Source of the DNA: an uncultured Ruminococcus sp.
Lineage (GTDB): Bacteria; Bacillota; Clostridia; Oscillospirales; Ruminococcaceae
NCBI GenBank assembly: GCA_946186215.1
Contig: CAMHMM010000002.1
Coordinates: 1-37,869, forward strand
Length of the DNA: 37,869 nucleotides
Direction of reading: 5' to 3'
The notes under the pieces were generated by a model. The model was given only the letters and a program-made list of their open reading frames with translations. It made no database searches and was not told where the DNA came from. Shown here piece after piece: positions 7,592 to 16,090 of this stretch. Within the stretch, counting starts at the first letter, position 1, and each line of letters begins with the position of its first letter. Both the position numbers and the translations under genes were made by a program.

Positions 7592-7827
7592 TGTAGATGA
7601 CTGTTCGCTCATTTTATTTGTATGAGCTTATGGTTTTTTGGGGGTATCTGAGACCCTCCATGCAGGCATCCCGCACGGGAATGATCTGCACAGAACAGCG
7701 GGCTGCATCCACTGATGCACTATTGTAATGCGGGATTTGTTACGATCTTACCGCTCAGTTTTGCGCGGATCTCCGAAAAACTGCAGGAGATTCAGGCTTC
7801 CCTTAATCTAAGTAAGGAGGAATATCA
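7592..7827 (+). promoter_or_regulatory. Long structured 5' leader, riboswitch-like but unassigned
   Basis: This non-coding stretch holds paired segments that cannot all form together. ATCCCGCA (7668-7675) can pair with TGCGGGAT (7729-7736), enclosing a small hairpin TGCAT/ATGCA (7704-7719). The same bases can instead fold locally: TCCC/GGGA inside TGCAG/CTGCA (7661-7690). Further down, GGATCTCC (7767-7774) pairs with GGAGATTC (7786-7793). CCTTA (7801-7805) can pair with TAAGG (7813-7817), covering part of the Shine-Dalgarno AAGGAGG (7814-7820). I could not match it to a known riboswitch class; the pairings were found by eye. Confidence 0.5.
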
Positions 7828-10077
7828 ATGACACAGACAAGAAAAGGTCTGAAAGCCGCTGCTGCGGTCATCATGGCTTTGCTTGTTTCGCTTCTTATGT
7901 TCATGGTGCCGGCGGACGCTTCTGCTCTTACTATGAACAAGTCAGGTGCTAAACTGGCAAAGGGCTACGCTATGCAGCTCAAAGTTTCGGGCACATCCTC
8001 TGCCGTATCCTGGTCAAGCTCCGACAAGAGCGTTGCAACAGTCAGCAGCAAGGGCAAGGTCGTAGGCAAGAAAAAGGGTACTGCTTATATCACCGCAAAG
8101 TCAGGCGGATCTTCCGTCAGCTGCGTAGTTGAAGTAGTAAACGGCAAGATCAGCGCTTCCACACCCAATGTATCGCTCAACGCAGGCGATCAGAGACTGG
8201 TCACCATAACCGCCAAGGGCTCTCATGCCCTCAAGGTAAAGAGCTCGAACAAGTCCGTTGTTACAGCAAAGTGGGCTTCCAGCGAGTTCACCAACGATAA
8301 GGCAAACCTGAGACTTACTGCATTAAGCGCAGGTACAGCCACCGTAAAGGTGTACATGACCAAGTACAACGATATCTATGTAAACCTTTATGTTACCGTT
8401 ATGGGCGGCAACACCACACTTTCCCAGAACGGCACAGGCACACTCAGAACAAATGTTACATCCCTTAATGTTAATGTAGACAACACTGCTACATTCACAC
8501 TGTACTCCGCAGACCAGAACCTGCCCACCGCTGCATTCAGCGACAATACCATCGCTACCCTCGGTGCGGGCACATGGACAAGCACCGGCAACGGCCAGTA
8601 CAGCATGGTCTGCACAGTAAGAGGCCTCAAGGCAGGTACTACATACCTGACACTCACCGACAGGAACAATGCCTCGAACTTTGTAAAGCTGACTATCACA
8701 GTCGGCGGCGCAGCTGCTGCAGGCAAGGGCACATACTACACCGTATATGACGATCAGAACACATCACGCTACATCACCAATACAGACAGATTCATATCCT
8801 TCTATGACAGCGTGAAGCGTGCAACAAGGTATGTTCTCGTTCCCGGCACAAACGCATATGATGTGGCTCAGTTCAATTCCGCAGTTGCAAAAGCAACAGG
8901 AAGCTACACCACATACACCGTATATGCGGATTATCCCAATGCCTACAACAGCTCCTACTACAACAATTCCTATTACAACACCACCTATTACAACAGCTAC
9001 AACGGCAGCAGCGTACAGACATTTACTGCTACAATACCCGATGTTCAGTACAACAACGGATATGTGAACACTGTGACCACCAATGTTACAAGATATATCC
9101 TTGTTCCTTCCAATTACGATTCCGCTCAGGTAAACTACATCGAGGCTTCCTACAGAAAAGTTTATGAGTACGGCGTTATCTACAGCTCCAATCCTCTCAA
9201 CTCCAACTTTACAAGAAAGTCCTCTAATGATAAGGTATACACATTTACCTGCACAAAGAACGGCCAGACCGTGACAAGATATCTCGTATATCCTTCGACT
9301 GTAACCAATCCTCAGGTACAGTATCAGTCCATCCTCAGCGCTTACGGCGTGACAACCACGGCCTCCACCACGCAGATGGGTGCTTACTACAGCGTATACA
9401 CCGCATACAACACTGCATGGGAGGCAAGACGCACCAACTCCGATATCGTACAGACTGTTACAATCGGCGGCAGAGCATACTATGTTCTTTGCCCGTACAA
9501 CTACGAGATCGCTGATGTGAACACCGCTGTTGCAAAGTACACCAAGACATATCAGTACAACACTATCTACGCAAACAACCCCACACTGCTCAACACCTAC
9601 ACAGACTGGCTGGTTACATGGACAAAGACCGTTAACGGCAAGACAGTTACACACTATGCTTTCTTCCCCGACAAGTCTGACACCTACCAGCAGATGAGCT
9701 ACAATCTCCAGGTTTCCGACGGCGTAGTTCCCAAGCCCACCTACAACTACTATGAGATACTCTCCTCCCGTCCCATCACAACAGGCGGCGATGTACTCAA
9801 GACATGGGTAAACACCAAGCTCGGAACACCCTGCTACATGGTAGTTCCTGCCAACTACGATCCTCTGAAGGTAAATGACATAAAGGTAGCAAACGGTTCT
9901 CAGTATGAGCTGTACCATGTTTACACCAATATGCCTTCCATTCCTTCCAGCGCAGGCTACACTGTAGTAGAAGGCTACTACACAGCCAACGGCGCATTTG
10001 TACACGCATACTGCTATGTTCCCGTAGGATATGAGGATTATCTCGTATCAAGAGCATTCGCAGGCTACGAGGTATGA
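7828..10077 (+). CDS. Secreted Ig-like protein with seven Tyr-rich repeats
   Basis: 749 residues. A signal peptide (basic TQTRKGLK, hydrophobic core 9-27, cleavage likely near ADA-SA at 29-33) is followed by a Big_2-type Ig-like domain (about 34-105, with WSSSDKSVATVSSKGKV) and two further beta domains (106-193, 208-293). Residues 303-749 consist of seven degenerate repeats of about 52-84 residues, each starting with a Y-x-x-Y or Y-x-V/I-Y strand and ending with an aromatic-Tyr-hydrophobic-x-Pro core followed by a Val/Asn segment: RYVLVP (334), RYILVP (422), RYLVYP (484), YYVLCP (551), HYAFFP (609), CYMVVP (669), CYVPVG (729). Repeat 2 contains a Tyr/Asn/Ser-rich insert (371-394). There is no dockerin, LPxTG or transmembrane anchor. 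Extracellular, possibly adhesive; function unknown. Confidence 0.85.
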   Translation: MTQTRKGLKAAAAVIMALLVSLLMFMVPADASALTMNKSGAKLAKGYAMQLKVSGTSSAVSWSSSDKSVATVSSKGKVVGKKKGTAYITAKSGGSSVSCVVEVVNGKISASTPNVSLNAGDQRLVTITAKGSHALKVKSSNKSVVTAKWASSEFTNDKANLRLTALSAGTATVKVYMTKYNDIYVNLYVTVMGGNTTLSQNGTGTLRTNVTSLNVNVDNTATFTLYSADQNLPTAAFSDNTIATLGAGTWTSTGNGQYSMVCTVRGLKAGTTYLTLTDRNNASNFVKLTITVGGAAAAGKGTYYTVYDDQNTSRYITNTDRFISFYDSVKRATRYVLVPGTNAYDVAQFNSAVAKATGSYTTYTVYADYPNAYNSSYYNNSYYNTTYYNSYNGSSVQTFTATIPDVQYNNGYVNTVTTNVTRYILVPSNYDSAQVNYIEASYRKVYEYGVIYSSNPLNSNFTRKSSNDKVYTFTCTKNGQTVTRYLVYPSTVTNPQVQYQSILSAYGVTTTASTTQMGAYYSVYTAYNTAWEARRTNSDIVQTVTIGGRAYYVLCPYNYEIADVNTAVAKYTKTYQYNTIYANNPTLLNTYTDWLVTWTKTVNGKTVTHYAFFPDKSDTYQQMSYNLQVSDGVVPKPTYNYYEILSSRPITTGGDVLKTWVNTKLGTPCYMVVPANYDPLKVNDIKVANGSQYELYHVYTNMPSIPSSAGYTVVEGYYTANGAFVHAYCYVPVGYEDYLVSRAFAGYEV

Positions 10078-10103
10078 TCTCCCGAAAGGGTTTGATATGA
10101 CAT

Positions 10104-10141
10104 AAAACAGCGGCACGGTCGAAGGATCGTGCCGCTGTTTT
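10104..10141 (+). terminator. Strong intrinsic terminator
   Basis: A 17-bp stem: AAAACAGCGGCACGGTC (10104-10120) pairs with 10125-10141 around the loop GAAG (one G-U pair). The A-rich left and T-rich right flanks make it usable in both directions. It ends the gene at 7828-10077. Confidence 0.93.
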
Positions 10142-10183
10142 ATTGCTTTATGTGGGTGCCGTCCGGATGTCTTTCCGACATAA

Positions 10184-10220
10184 TAAATATCCCCTCTGCC
10201 GGAGACAGAGGGGATATTTA
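10184..10220 (-). terminator. Terminator of polA
   Basis: A perfect 15-bp stem, TAAATATCCCCTCTG (10184-10198) with CAGAGGGGATATTTA (10206-10220) and a 7-nt loop. It begins directly after the polA stop codon. On the minus strand the stem ends in ATTTATTATG, a short U-rich tail. Confidence 0.8.
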
Positions 10221-12731
10221 TCAGTGTGTATCATACCAGCTTTCGCCTATATTCACATCCGTTGCGAGAGGAACGGAAAGCTCAGCCGCTCCCGGCATTT
10301 CCTCTGCAAGTATCTGTGCTGCCTTCTCGGCATCCTTTTCATCGGCCTCGATTATCAGCTCATCGTGTATCTGCAGTACAAGGTGCGCTTCGGGCAGTTC
10401 CTTTGCCAGCCTGTTATACACCCTTATCATGGCGATCTTGATTATATCCGCTGCGGTGCCCTGAACGGGAGCATTCATTGCGGCACGCTTGCCGAACTGG
10501 AAGATGTTGTTGTTTTTTGATGCAAGCTCGGGGATATATCTTCTCCTGCCGAACATCGTCTCGGAATAGCCCAGTTTCTTGGCGTTGTCCACCGCATTTT
10601 GCATAAAGTCACGCACGCCTGCGAAATTATCAAGATAATTCTTGATATATTTCTGCGCTTCCTTCTGGGATACATCTATATCCTTTGCAAGGGAGAATGC
10701 GCTGATGCCGTAGACGATACCGAAGTTTACCGCCTTTGCCGCCCGCCTCATCTGCGGAGTGACCATGGAAACAGGCAGGTCGAACACCTGCGCCGCAGTA
10801 GCCGCATGGATATCCACTCCGGAAAGGAAGCTGTTTCTCATATTCTCATCATTTGAAAGATGTGCAAGTATCCTGAGTTCGATCTGGCTGTAATCCGCAT
10901 CTATGAGCCGCCTGCCCTGCTGAGCCACGAAGAACTTGCGCATATTGCGCCCGAGCTCCGTCCTTACGGGGATATTCTGCAGATTTGGCTCGGTGGATGA
11001 GATCCTGCCCGTGCGCGTCTCGGTCTGCTTGAATACGGTATGTATCCTGCCGTCATCCTCGACCTGCTTTAAAAGCCCGTCCACATAGGTGGACATAAGC
11101 TTGGTGTACTGCCTGTACAGCAGCACATCTGCCACGATGGGATCCTTGTCCGCAAGCTCGTTTAGAACCTCTGCATTGGTGGAGTAACCGCTCTTTGTCT
11201 TCTTGCCCGAGGGCAGCCCCATTTCCTCAAAAAGCACCGCTGCAAGCTGCTTCGGTGAAGCGATATTGAATTCATGCCCTGCGCGGAAATAGATACGCTG
11301 CTCGATCTCCCCTATCTGCGCCTTGAGATCATCGCCGAATGTCCTGATGCCCTGCGAATCCACAGCAACACCGTAATGCTCCATGGAAGCCAGTACCTCT
11401 GTCAGCGGCAGCTCGATCTCCCTGTACAGCTTTTCCTGCCCTTCATCGGCCACTCTGCCGTCAAGAACGGTACACAGCTCTTCAAGCTGACACACCTCAG
11501 TGTACTTTTCCATATTTTCGTACTCATTGCATCCCATTTCGGATGTGAGCTGCCTTATGGTGTATTCCTTTTCGTTGGTATCCAGAAGATATGCGGCGAT
11601 CTGAGCATCCGAAACGATATTTTCAAGCCTTACGCCGTTTTTCATGCAGAAGCGGTATGCCCTCTTTGCGCCGAAGGTACGCTTTCTGAATGGCAGCGAA
11701 AGGATCTTCAGTATCGATTTTTCATCGTTTGTTTCATAGCATTTCCCGCCGCATACGGTGAGTATCTTCTTGCCGTTGAAGGCAAAGGTGAAATCTCCGT
11801 CGGGGATATCCTTCACAGGTGTGAATATCATCGGCTCAGCCGTCGCCTTTGCAGATATCCTGCGCGGAGTGGTGAGCTTCATCTTCTCGATGATCTTCAC
11901 CATCTCGAGCCTTGACAGCACTGCAGCCAGTGCGTCTGTGTCCATAGGCTTGTATCTGTATGCGTAGATGTTCTTCTCGACAGGCACATCCTTGACGATC
12001 TCCGCCAGAAATCTGCTCATGCGTGCGCTTTCGCGGCCGTCAGCCAGCTTTGACATGACGGATTTTGTTCCCACTATATTCCCTTCGTCGAGATTATCAT
12101 AGAGATTTTCGATGGTGCCGAAATTCTTTATAAGCCCGAGAGCTGTCTTCTGGCCGATGCCTCTTACGCCCGAGATATTGTCTGAGGAGTCGCCCATGAG
12201 CCCCTTGAGCTCCACGAGCTGAGGCGGCTTTAACCCCTCATATTCCTGCGAGAAACGGTCGGGAGTGAAGTTTATCAGCTCTCTTGTGGTGTGGAGCATT
12301 ACCGTGACATTTTCATTCACAAGCTGCAGACTGTCCCTGTCACCGGTGAGGATATAGCAGTGGTCGTTCCCCTGTGCCAGTGTGGAGAGAGTGCCAAGTA
12401 TATCATCCGCTTCAAAGCCCGGCACTTCAAGGACGGTAACGCCCATATATCCCAGTATCTCCTTGATATACGGCATCTGCATGGCAAGCTCATCATCCAT
12501 TCCGTGACGGTTTGCCTTGTAGGTGTCACACGCCTTGTGGCGGAAGGTGGGCTCCCTGAGATCGAATGCCACAGCGCACGCCTCGGGGGACAGCTCGCCC
12601 TTCACCCTGAAATAGATATTCATAAAGCCCTGTATGGCATTGGTAAATATCCCGTCACTGGTGGAAAGCTGCTTTATGCCGTAATATGCTCTGTTCATAA
12701 TGCTGTTTCCGTCTATGGCAAGTAATTTCAT
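10221..12731 (-). CDS. polA: DNA polymerase I, proofreading motifs absent
   Basis: 836 residues, with a GGAGGGGAG ribosome site. The N-terminal 5'-nuclease domain (1 to about 290) has acidic motifs DGNS, FEADDILG, TGDRDSLQLV and MGDSSDNISG, plus an H3TH region (VRGIGQKTALGL). The middle (about 300-430) corresponds to the 3'-5' exonuclease fold but lacks its DxE and YxxxD catalytic motifs, as in many Firmicute enzymes. The polymerase domain has motif A DYSQIELR (613), the O-helix RRAAKAVNFGIVYG (662, with Lys666, Phe670, Tyr674) and motif C HDE (789). Phe670 matches the usual dideoxy-discriminating Phe. It lies 70 bp downstream of the two-component pair and may be co-transcribed with it. Confidence 0.98.
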   Translation of the reverse strand: MKLLAIDGNSIMNRAYYGIKQLSTSDGIFTNAIQGFMNIYFRVKGELSPEACAVAFDLREPTFRHKACDTYKANRHGMDDELAMQMPYIKEILGYMGVTVLEVPGFEADDILGTLSTLAQGNDHCYILTGDRDSLQLVNENVTVMLHTTRELINFTPDRFSQEYEGLKPPQLVELKGLMGDSSDNISGVRGIGQKTALGLIKNFGTIENLYDNLDEGNIVGTKSVMSKLADGRESARMSRFLAEIVKDVPVEKNIYAYRYKPMDTDALAAVLSRLEMVKIIEKMKLTTPRRISAKATAEPMIFTPVKDIPDGDFTFAFNGKKILTVCGGKCYETNDEKSILKILSLPFRKRTFGAKRAYRFCMKNGVRLENIVSDAQIAAYLLDTNEKEYTIRQLTSEMGCNEYENMEKYTEVCQLEELCTVLDGRVADEGQEKLYREIELPLTEVLASMEHYGVAVDSQGIRTFGDDLKAQIGEIEQRIYFRAGHEFNIASPKQLAAVLFEEMGLPSGKKTKSGYSTNAEVLNELADKDPIVADVLLYRQYTKLMSTYVDGLLKQVEDDGRIHTVFKQTETRTGRISSTEPNLQNIPVRTELGRNMRKFFVAQQGRRLIDADYSQIELRILAHLSNDENMRNSFLSGVDIHAATAAQVFDLPVSMVTPQMRRAAKAVNFGIVYGISAFSLAKDIDVSQKEAQKYIKNYLDNFAGVRDFMQNAVDNAKKLGYSETMFGRRRYIPELASKNNNIFQFGKRAAMNAPVQGTAADIIKIAMIRVYNRLAKELPEAHLVLQIHDELIIEADEKDAEKAAQILAEEMPGAAELSVPLATDVNIGESWYDTH

Positions 12732-12801
12732 AGGACAAACTCCCCTCCGATCTTAAAGGTATGCGGCGTACCGGTGCTGCACGCTGCAGATCAGCCGTGC
12801 A

Positions 12802-14184
12802 TCATATCGAGAACTCGAATTCCGTATACTCTCCTTCTTTGCTTCGCACAAGGATATTCCCGTCATGAAGCTTGATTATGGAGCGCACGATGGAAAGCCC
12901 GAGACCGACTCCCGTAGTGTCCTTGCCGCGGGATTCATCTGTTTTGTAAAAGCGGTCGAAGACCTTGTTCATTTCATTTTTGCGCAGACCGCCGCCGCTG
13001 TTTTTAATGGAAAGATGTGTCTTTCCCTCATCCGTAAAAAAGCTGTATTCGATATATCCGCCCTCATCCACGAACTTCACGGCATTCTCCGTAAGGTTGT
13101 AGATGACCTGCTGGATAAGGTCGGGATCGGCATTGACCGTGAAAACAGGCGCATCAAGCCCGCGGATATCCACCTTTTTGTCGTCGATGCGGTGCTCAAA
13201 GAGCAGCACCGTCTTTATGGTAAGGGTGGTAAGGTCAAATTCCTTCCTGACAAGAGCTATCTCGCCGGATTCATACTTTGAGATATTGAGCATGGAGCGC
13301 ACAAGGCGTGAAAGTCTCTGCGTCTCCTCCGAGACAGTACGCAGATAGCGCCGCCTCTCCGATTCGGGTATAGTCCCGTCGAGGATGCCGTCCACAAAGC
13401 CGCCTATGGTGGTCATCGGTGTTTTCAGCTCGTGGGACACATTGGAAATAAAGCTTTTTCTTGTTTCCTCGATCTCCTCAAGGGATGCAGCCATCTCGTT
13501 GAGAGTGGAGGCAAGAAAGCCTATCTCGTTGTGGTCGGCTACCTCTACCTTTTCGGAAAAATCCCCCGCGCCGAATCTCTTTGCGGCAAGAGTCATTTTC
13601 TTCAAAGGCTCCGCATATCTCTTTACATGGAAGTTTATCAGCACTGCGGAAACGAAGAATATCACCGAAAACGCTATAACTGCTATAATGAGCATATAGC
13701 TGATATAAATATTGAAAAACTTCGCATCAAGGCTCGAAAGCACATAGAATGTGCCCTCATCCGTCTCTGTTCTGTATATCACGGAAACCCGCGTGGAATC
13801 GAAAAAGCCGTCGAGCACCGAAAAACTGCTCATATGGTCGTCGATGAGCTCGAGTGTGTGGGTGGAAAGCCGTCTTTCAGTTAACGGTGTTGCCTCGGAA
13901 CCAGCCAAAGCAACACCGTCTTCATCAAAAACTATGGTCTCTGCGTCCGTCCATTCCGCTCCCTTGCGGAGATTTTCGGTGATAAGCTCCAGCCCGTCAT
14001 CATCATCCGGATCATATGTGCGGAGCATATTGACAGCCTTTAAAGCTGCGGAGCCCACTTCGCGTTCAGCCTGAGCGCGCATGAAGCGCAGAGAAAAGCA
14101 ACCCACCACCGCCGCCATGAGTATCATAGCTGCGACGAGTACCGTGTAGAACAGTCTGCGATAATTCTGCAGACTACTGCGCAT
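12802..14184 (-). CDS. Sensor histidine kinase with HAMP domain
   Basis: 460 residues from the ATG at 14184, with GAGGAAG upstream; a TTG at 14202 is less likely. Layout: TM1 at about 11-33, an extracytoplasmic sensor at 35-158 rich in acidic residues, TM2 at 159-187, HAMP at about 188-240, H-box FISNVSHELKTPMTTI with phospho-acceptor His251, N-box NLTENAVKF (363-371), and G2 box GVGLGLSIV. The G1 box reads NSGGGL (395-400) with Asn in place of the usual Asp, a variant seen in some Firmicute kinases. The gene overlaps the response-regulator stop by 11 bp, suggesting translational coupling. The signal is unknown; the architecture resembles envelope-sensing kinases. Confidence 0.95.
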   Translation of the reverse strand: MRSSLQNYRRLFYTVLVAAMILMAAVVGCFSLRFMRAQAEREVGSAALKAVNMLRTYDPDDDDGLELITENLRKGAEWTDAETIVFDEDGVALAGSEATPLTERRLSTHTLELIDDHMSSFSVLDGFFDSTRVSVIYRTETDEGTFYVLSSLDAKFFNIYISYMLIIAVIAFSVIFFVSAVLINFHVKRYAEPLKKMTLAAKRFGAGDFSEKVEVADHNEIGFLASTLNEMAASLEEIEETRKSFISNVSHELKTPMTTIGGFVDGILDGTIPESERRRYLRTVSEETQRLSRLVRSMLNISKYESGEIALVRKEFDLTTLTIKTVLLFEHRIDDKKVDIRGLDAPVFTVNADPDLIQQVIYNLTENAVKFVDEGGYIEYSFFTDEGKTHLSIKNSGGGLRKNEMNKVFDRFYKTDESRGKDTTGVGLGLSIVRSIIKLHDGNILVRSKEGEYTEFEFSI

Positions 14185-14878
14185 GTTCTTCCTCTGCTTC
14201 AAACTTGTAGCCTACGCCCCAGACTGTCTTGAGCGCCCACTTGTCGGAAACGCCCTCCAGCTTTTCGCGCAGTCTCTTGATGTGTACATCTATGGTTCTT
14301 GAATCGCCATAGTACTCAAAGCCCCATACCTCGTCGAGAAGCTGGTCTCTTGTGTACACTCTGTTGGGATTGGAAGCAAGATAGAACAGAAGCTCCAGCT
14401 CCTTGGGAGGAGTATCCAGCACCTTGCCGTCAACCCTGAGCTCATACCTTGTCATATTGACAACGAGCTTGTCATACTTGACCTCGCGCACCTCGGGCTC
14501 GGATGTAGTCTGTGCCACTCTTCTGGACACAGCCTTGATCCTTGCGATAACTTCCTTGGTGTCAAAGGGCTTTACAACATAGTCATCCGCACCGAGCTCC
14601 AGACCGAGCACCTTGTCGAAGGTCTCGCTCTTGGCGGTTATCATGATTATCGGAACATTTGATTTCTTTCTGATCTCCCTGCATACCTGCCAGCCGTCAA
14701 GACCGGGGAGCATGATATCGAGAAGAACGATGTCGGGGCGCAGCGCGTTGAACTTAACGACTGCCTCCTCACCGTCATGGGATACAACGACACTGTAGCC
14801 GTCTTTTTCGAGATAAAGCTTGAGTAATTCGCAGATGTTGTTATCATCATCAACAACAAGAACCTTGCCTAATGACAT
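14174..14878 (-). CDS. OmpR/PhoB-family response regulator
   Basis: 234 residues, with an AGGAGGAAG site 7 bases before the ATG. The receiver domain (5-118) has the acidic pocket VVDDD, phospho-acceptor Asp54 in VLLDIMLPG, Thr in IMITAKS and Lys in YVVKPFD. The C-terminal winged-helix DNA-binding domain (about 135-230) carries PPKELELLFYLASNPNRVYT, then DSRTIDVHIKRLREKL and TVWGVGYKF. It is the first gene of the two-component unit and the probable partner of the overlapping histidine kinase. A TTGACA element 60 bases upstream suggests a short leader. Target genes cannot be read from the window. Confidence 0.97.
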   Translation of the reverse strand: MSLGKVLVVDDDNNICELLKLYLEKDGYSVVVSHDGEEAVVKFNALRPDIVLLDIMLPGLDGWQVCREIRKKSNVPIIMITAKSETFDKVLGLELGADDYVVKPFDTKEVIARIKAVSRRVAQTTSEPEVREVKYDKLVVNMTRYELRVDGKVLDTPPKELELLFYLASNPNRVYTRDQLLDEVWGFEYYGDSRTIDVHIKRLREKLEGVSDKWALKTVWGVGYKFEAEEEHAQ

Positions 14879-14912
14879 AGCACTTCCTCCTGTTTTTCAT
14901 AAAGACCGCCGG

Positions 14913-14943
14913 CGTATAATGCCCGCAGCCGATTAAATGTCAA
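14913..14943 (-). promoter_or_regulatory. Candidate promoter of the two-component unit
   Basis: Minus strand: consensus -35 TTGACA (14943-14938) with a poor -10, best read as TATACG (14918-14913) at 19-bp spacing. It would give a leader of about 30 nt. The rest of the 14879-15109 gap is AT-rich; no gene is seen in it. Confidence 0.4.
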
Positions 14944-15109
14944 TGCTTATGCGCACAAATCTATACATTGTAATTATATAATATTTTGGGGCTTATAATG
15001 TTATTATTCTATCAATTTAATGTGTCTAATCTGTAAATTTAACACTTTTTTTGCTTTGCTGTTATAATGGAGCTAAAAAAAATTCATTTTCGCAAGCCGT
15101 CACATTTGC

Positions 15110-16003
15110 TCACAAAATGCCGGAAAGGTCGAACAGAGGCGTATATACAGCCTGCGCGGAGCTTCTCTCCTGCTCATAGCCCTGAAAGCCGATATCTGCG
15201 GCAGCACTGCGCACCTTTTCATATTCATATGTAAACACACGGCGGGAAAGCTCCTTATGTTCATATGCCCTGAAGCATGGCGTATACTGGCACATGAGGC
15301 TGAGCATGATATCATTCTTATACTCCGACAGCATATCCAGTATTTTCAGAGAATCCCTGTAATGCCCCGGCAGGACAAGATGCCGCACGATAACGCCGCT
15401 CTGCATCAGACCGTTTTCATCAAAACGAAGGCTGCCCGCAATGGCGATCATTTTTTCGATGGCTCTGATACAATACTCAGCATACCCGGGAGCAGAGGAA
15501 TATTTCACTGCCGCCTCGTCCGAGCAATACTTGAAATCGGGCATGAACACAGAACAGTATCCCCTGAGCAGTTCTATCGTTTCCGTTCTCTCGTAGCCGC
15601 CGCAGTTGAAGGCCACAGGTATATTGAGCCTGTCCCCGCAGCTGTCCAGCGCATTTATGATATTCGGGACGAAGTGGGTACCCGTAACAAGATTGATATT
15701 ATGCGCTCCCTGTGTCTGAAGCTCAAGAAATATCTCGCCGAGCCTTTCATCGGTGATCGGTGCGCCCTTCCCCGCTGAGGATATCTCATGATTCTGGCAG
15801 AAGCAGCACCGAAGCGGGCAGCCCGTGAAAAACACCGTACCCGAGCCGTTTGTGCCGGAGATGCAGGGCTCCTCCCATTTATGCAGATATGCCTTGGCCG
15901 CACGCACCATGCTGCCCTCGCCGCAGAAACCGTGCCTTGTTGTTCTGTCCGCCCTGCACATTCTCGGACAGAGCGTGCATGAGCGCATTATATCATCATT
16001 CAT
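15110..16003 (-). CDS. Radical SAM protein, PflX-like (COG1313 type)
   Basis: 297 residues from the ATG at 16003, which has GAGGTGA at good spacing; the in-frame GTG at 16012 overlaps that site. The radical SAM cluster motif C62-x3-C66-x2-C69 is in FFTGCPLRCCFCQNH. A second Cys set precedes it (C9, C12, C16 and C27, in CTLCPRMCRADR and HGFCGEG), typical of the PflX/COG1313 group of putative pyruvate-formate-lyase-activating-like proteins. A TIM-barrel continuation is seen (VTGTHFVPNI, VAFNCGGYE, MPDFKY, VRHLVLPGH). No glycyl-radical enzyme or Memo/AmmeMemo partner gene lies next to it, so the substrate is unknown. It stands alone between the two-component unit and a membrane-protein cluster. 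Confidence 0.9.
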   Translation of the reverse strand: MNDDIMRSCTLCPRMCRADRTTRHGFCGEGSMVRAAKAYLHKWEEPCISGTNGSGTVFFTGCPLRCCFCQNHEISSAGKGAPITDERLGEIFLELQTQGAHNINLVTGTHFVPNIINALDSCGDRLNIPVAFNCGGYERTETIELLRGYCSVFMPDFKYCSDEAAVKYSSAPGYAEYCIRAIEKMIAIAGSLRFDENGLMQSGVIVRHLVLPGHYRDSLKILDMLSEYKNDIMLSLMCQYTPCFRAYEHKELSRRVFTYEYEKVRSAAADIGFQGYEQERSSAQAVYTPLFDLSGIL

Positions 16004-16090
16004 CCCCGTCACCTCATTTTTATGTTTGCAGGAAATCTGCGGACAGATGGTATTAAGAGATCACCGAATAAACAGATCATATCCATACAT

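Noticed and set aside
8764..10005. 413-codon open frame on the minus strand opposite the Tyr-rich repeats
   Set aside because: It mirrors a real gene with signal peptide, ribosome site, promoter and terminator. The antisense product is a Cys/Val/Gly-rich mixture with no start signal; codon bias in the sense gene explains the open frame.
10475..10675. Small minus-strand frame inside polA in another phase
   Set aside because: Overlaps conserved polymerase motifs and has no ribosome site.
11274..11915. 213-codon frame opposite polA
   Set aside because: Shadow of the polymerase gene, no ribosome site and no family resemblance.
14973..14978. TATAAT-like -10 on the minus strand upstream of the response regulator
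   Set aside because: The expected -35 position reads ACATTA; AT-rich background makes chance matches likely.
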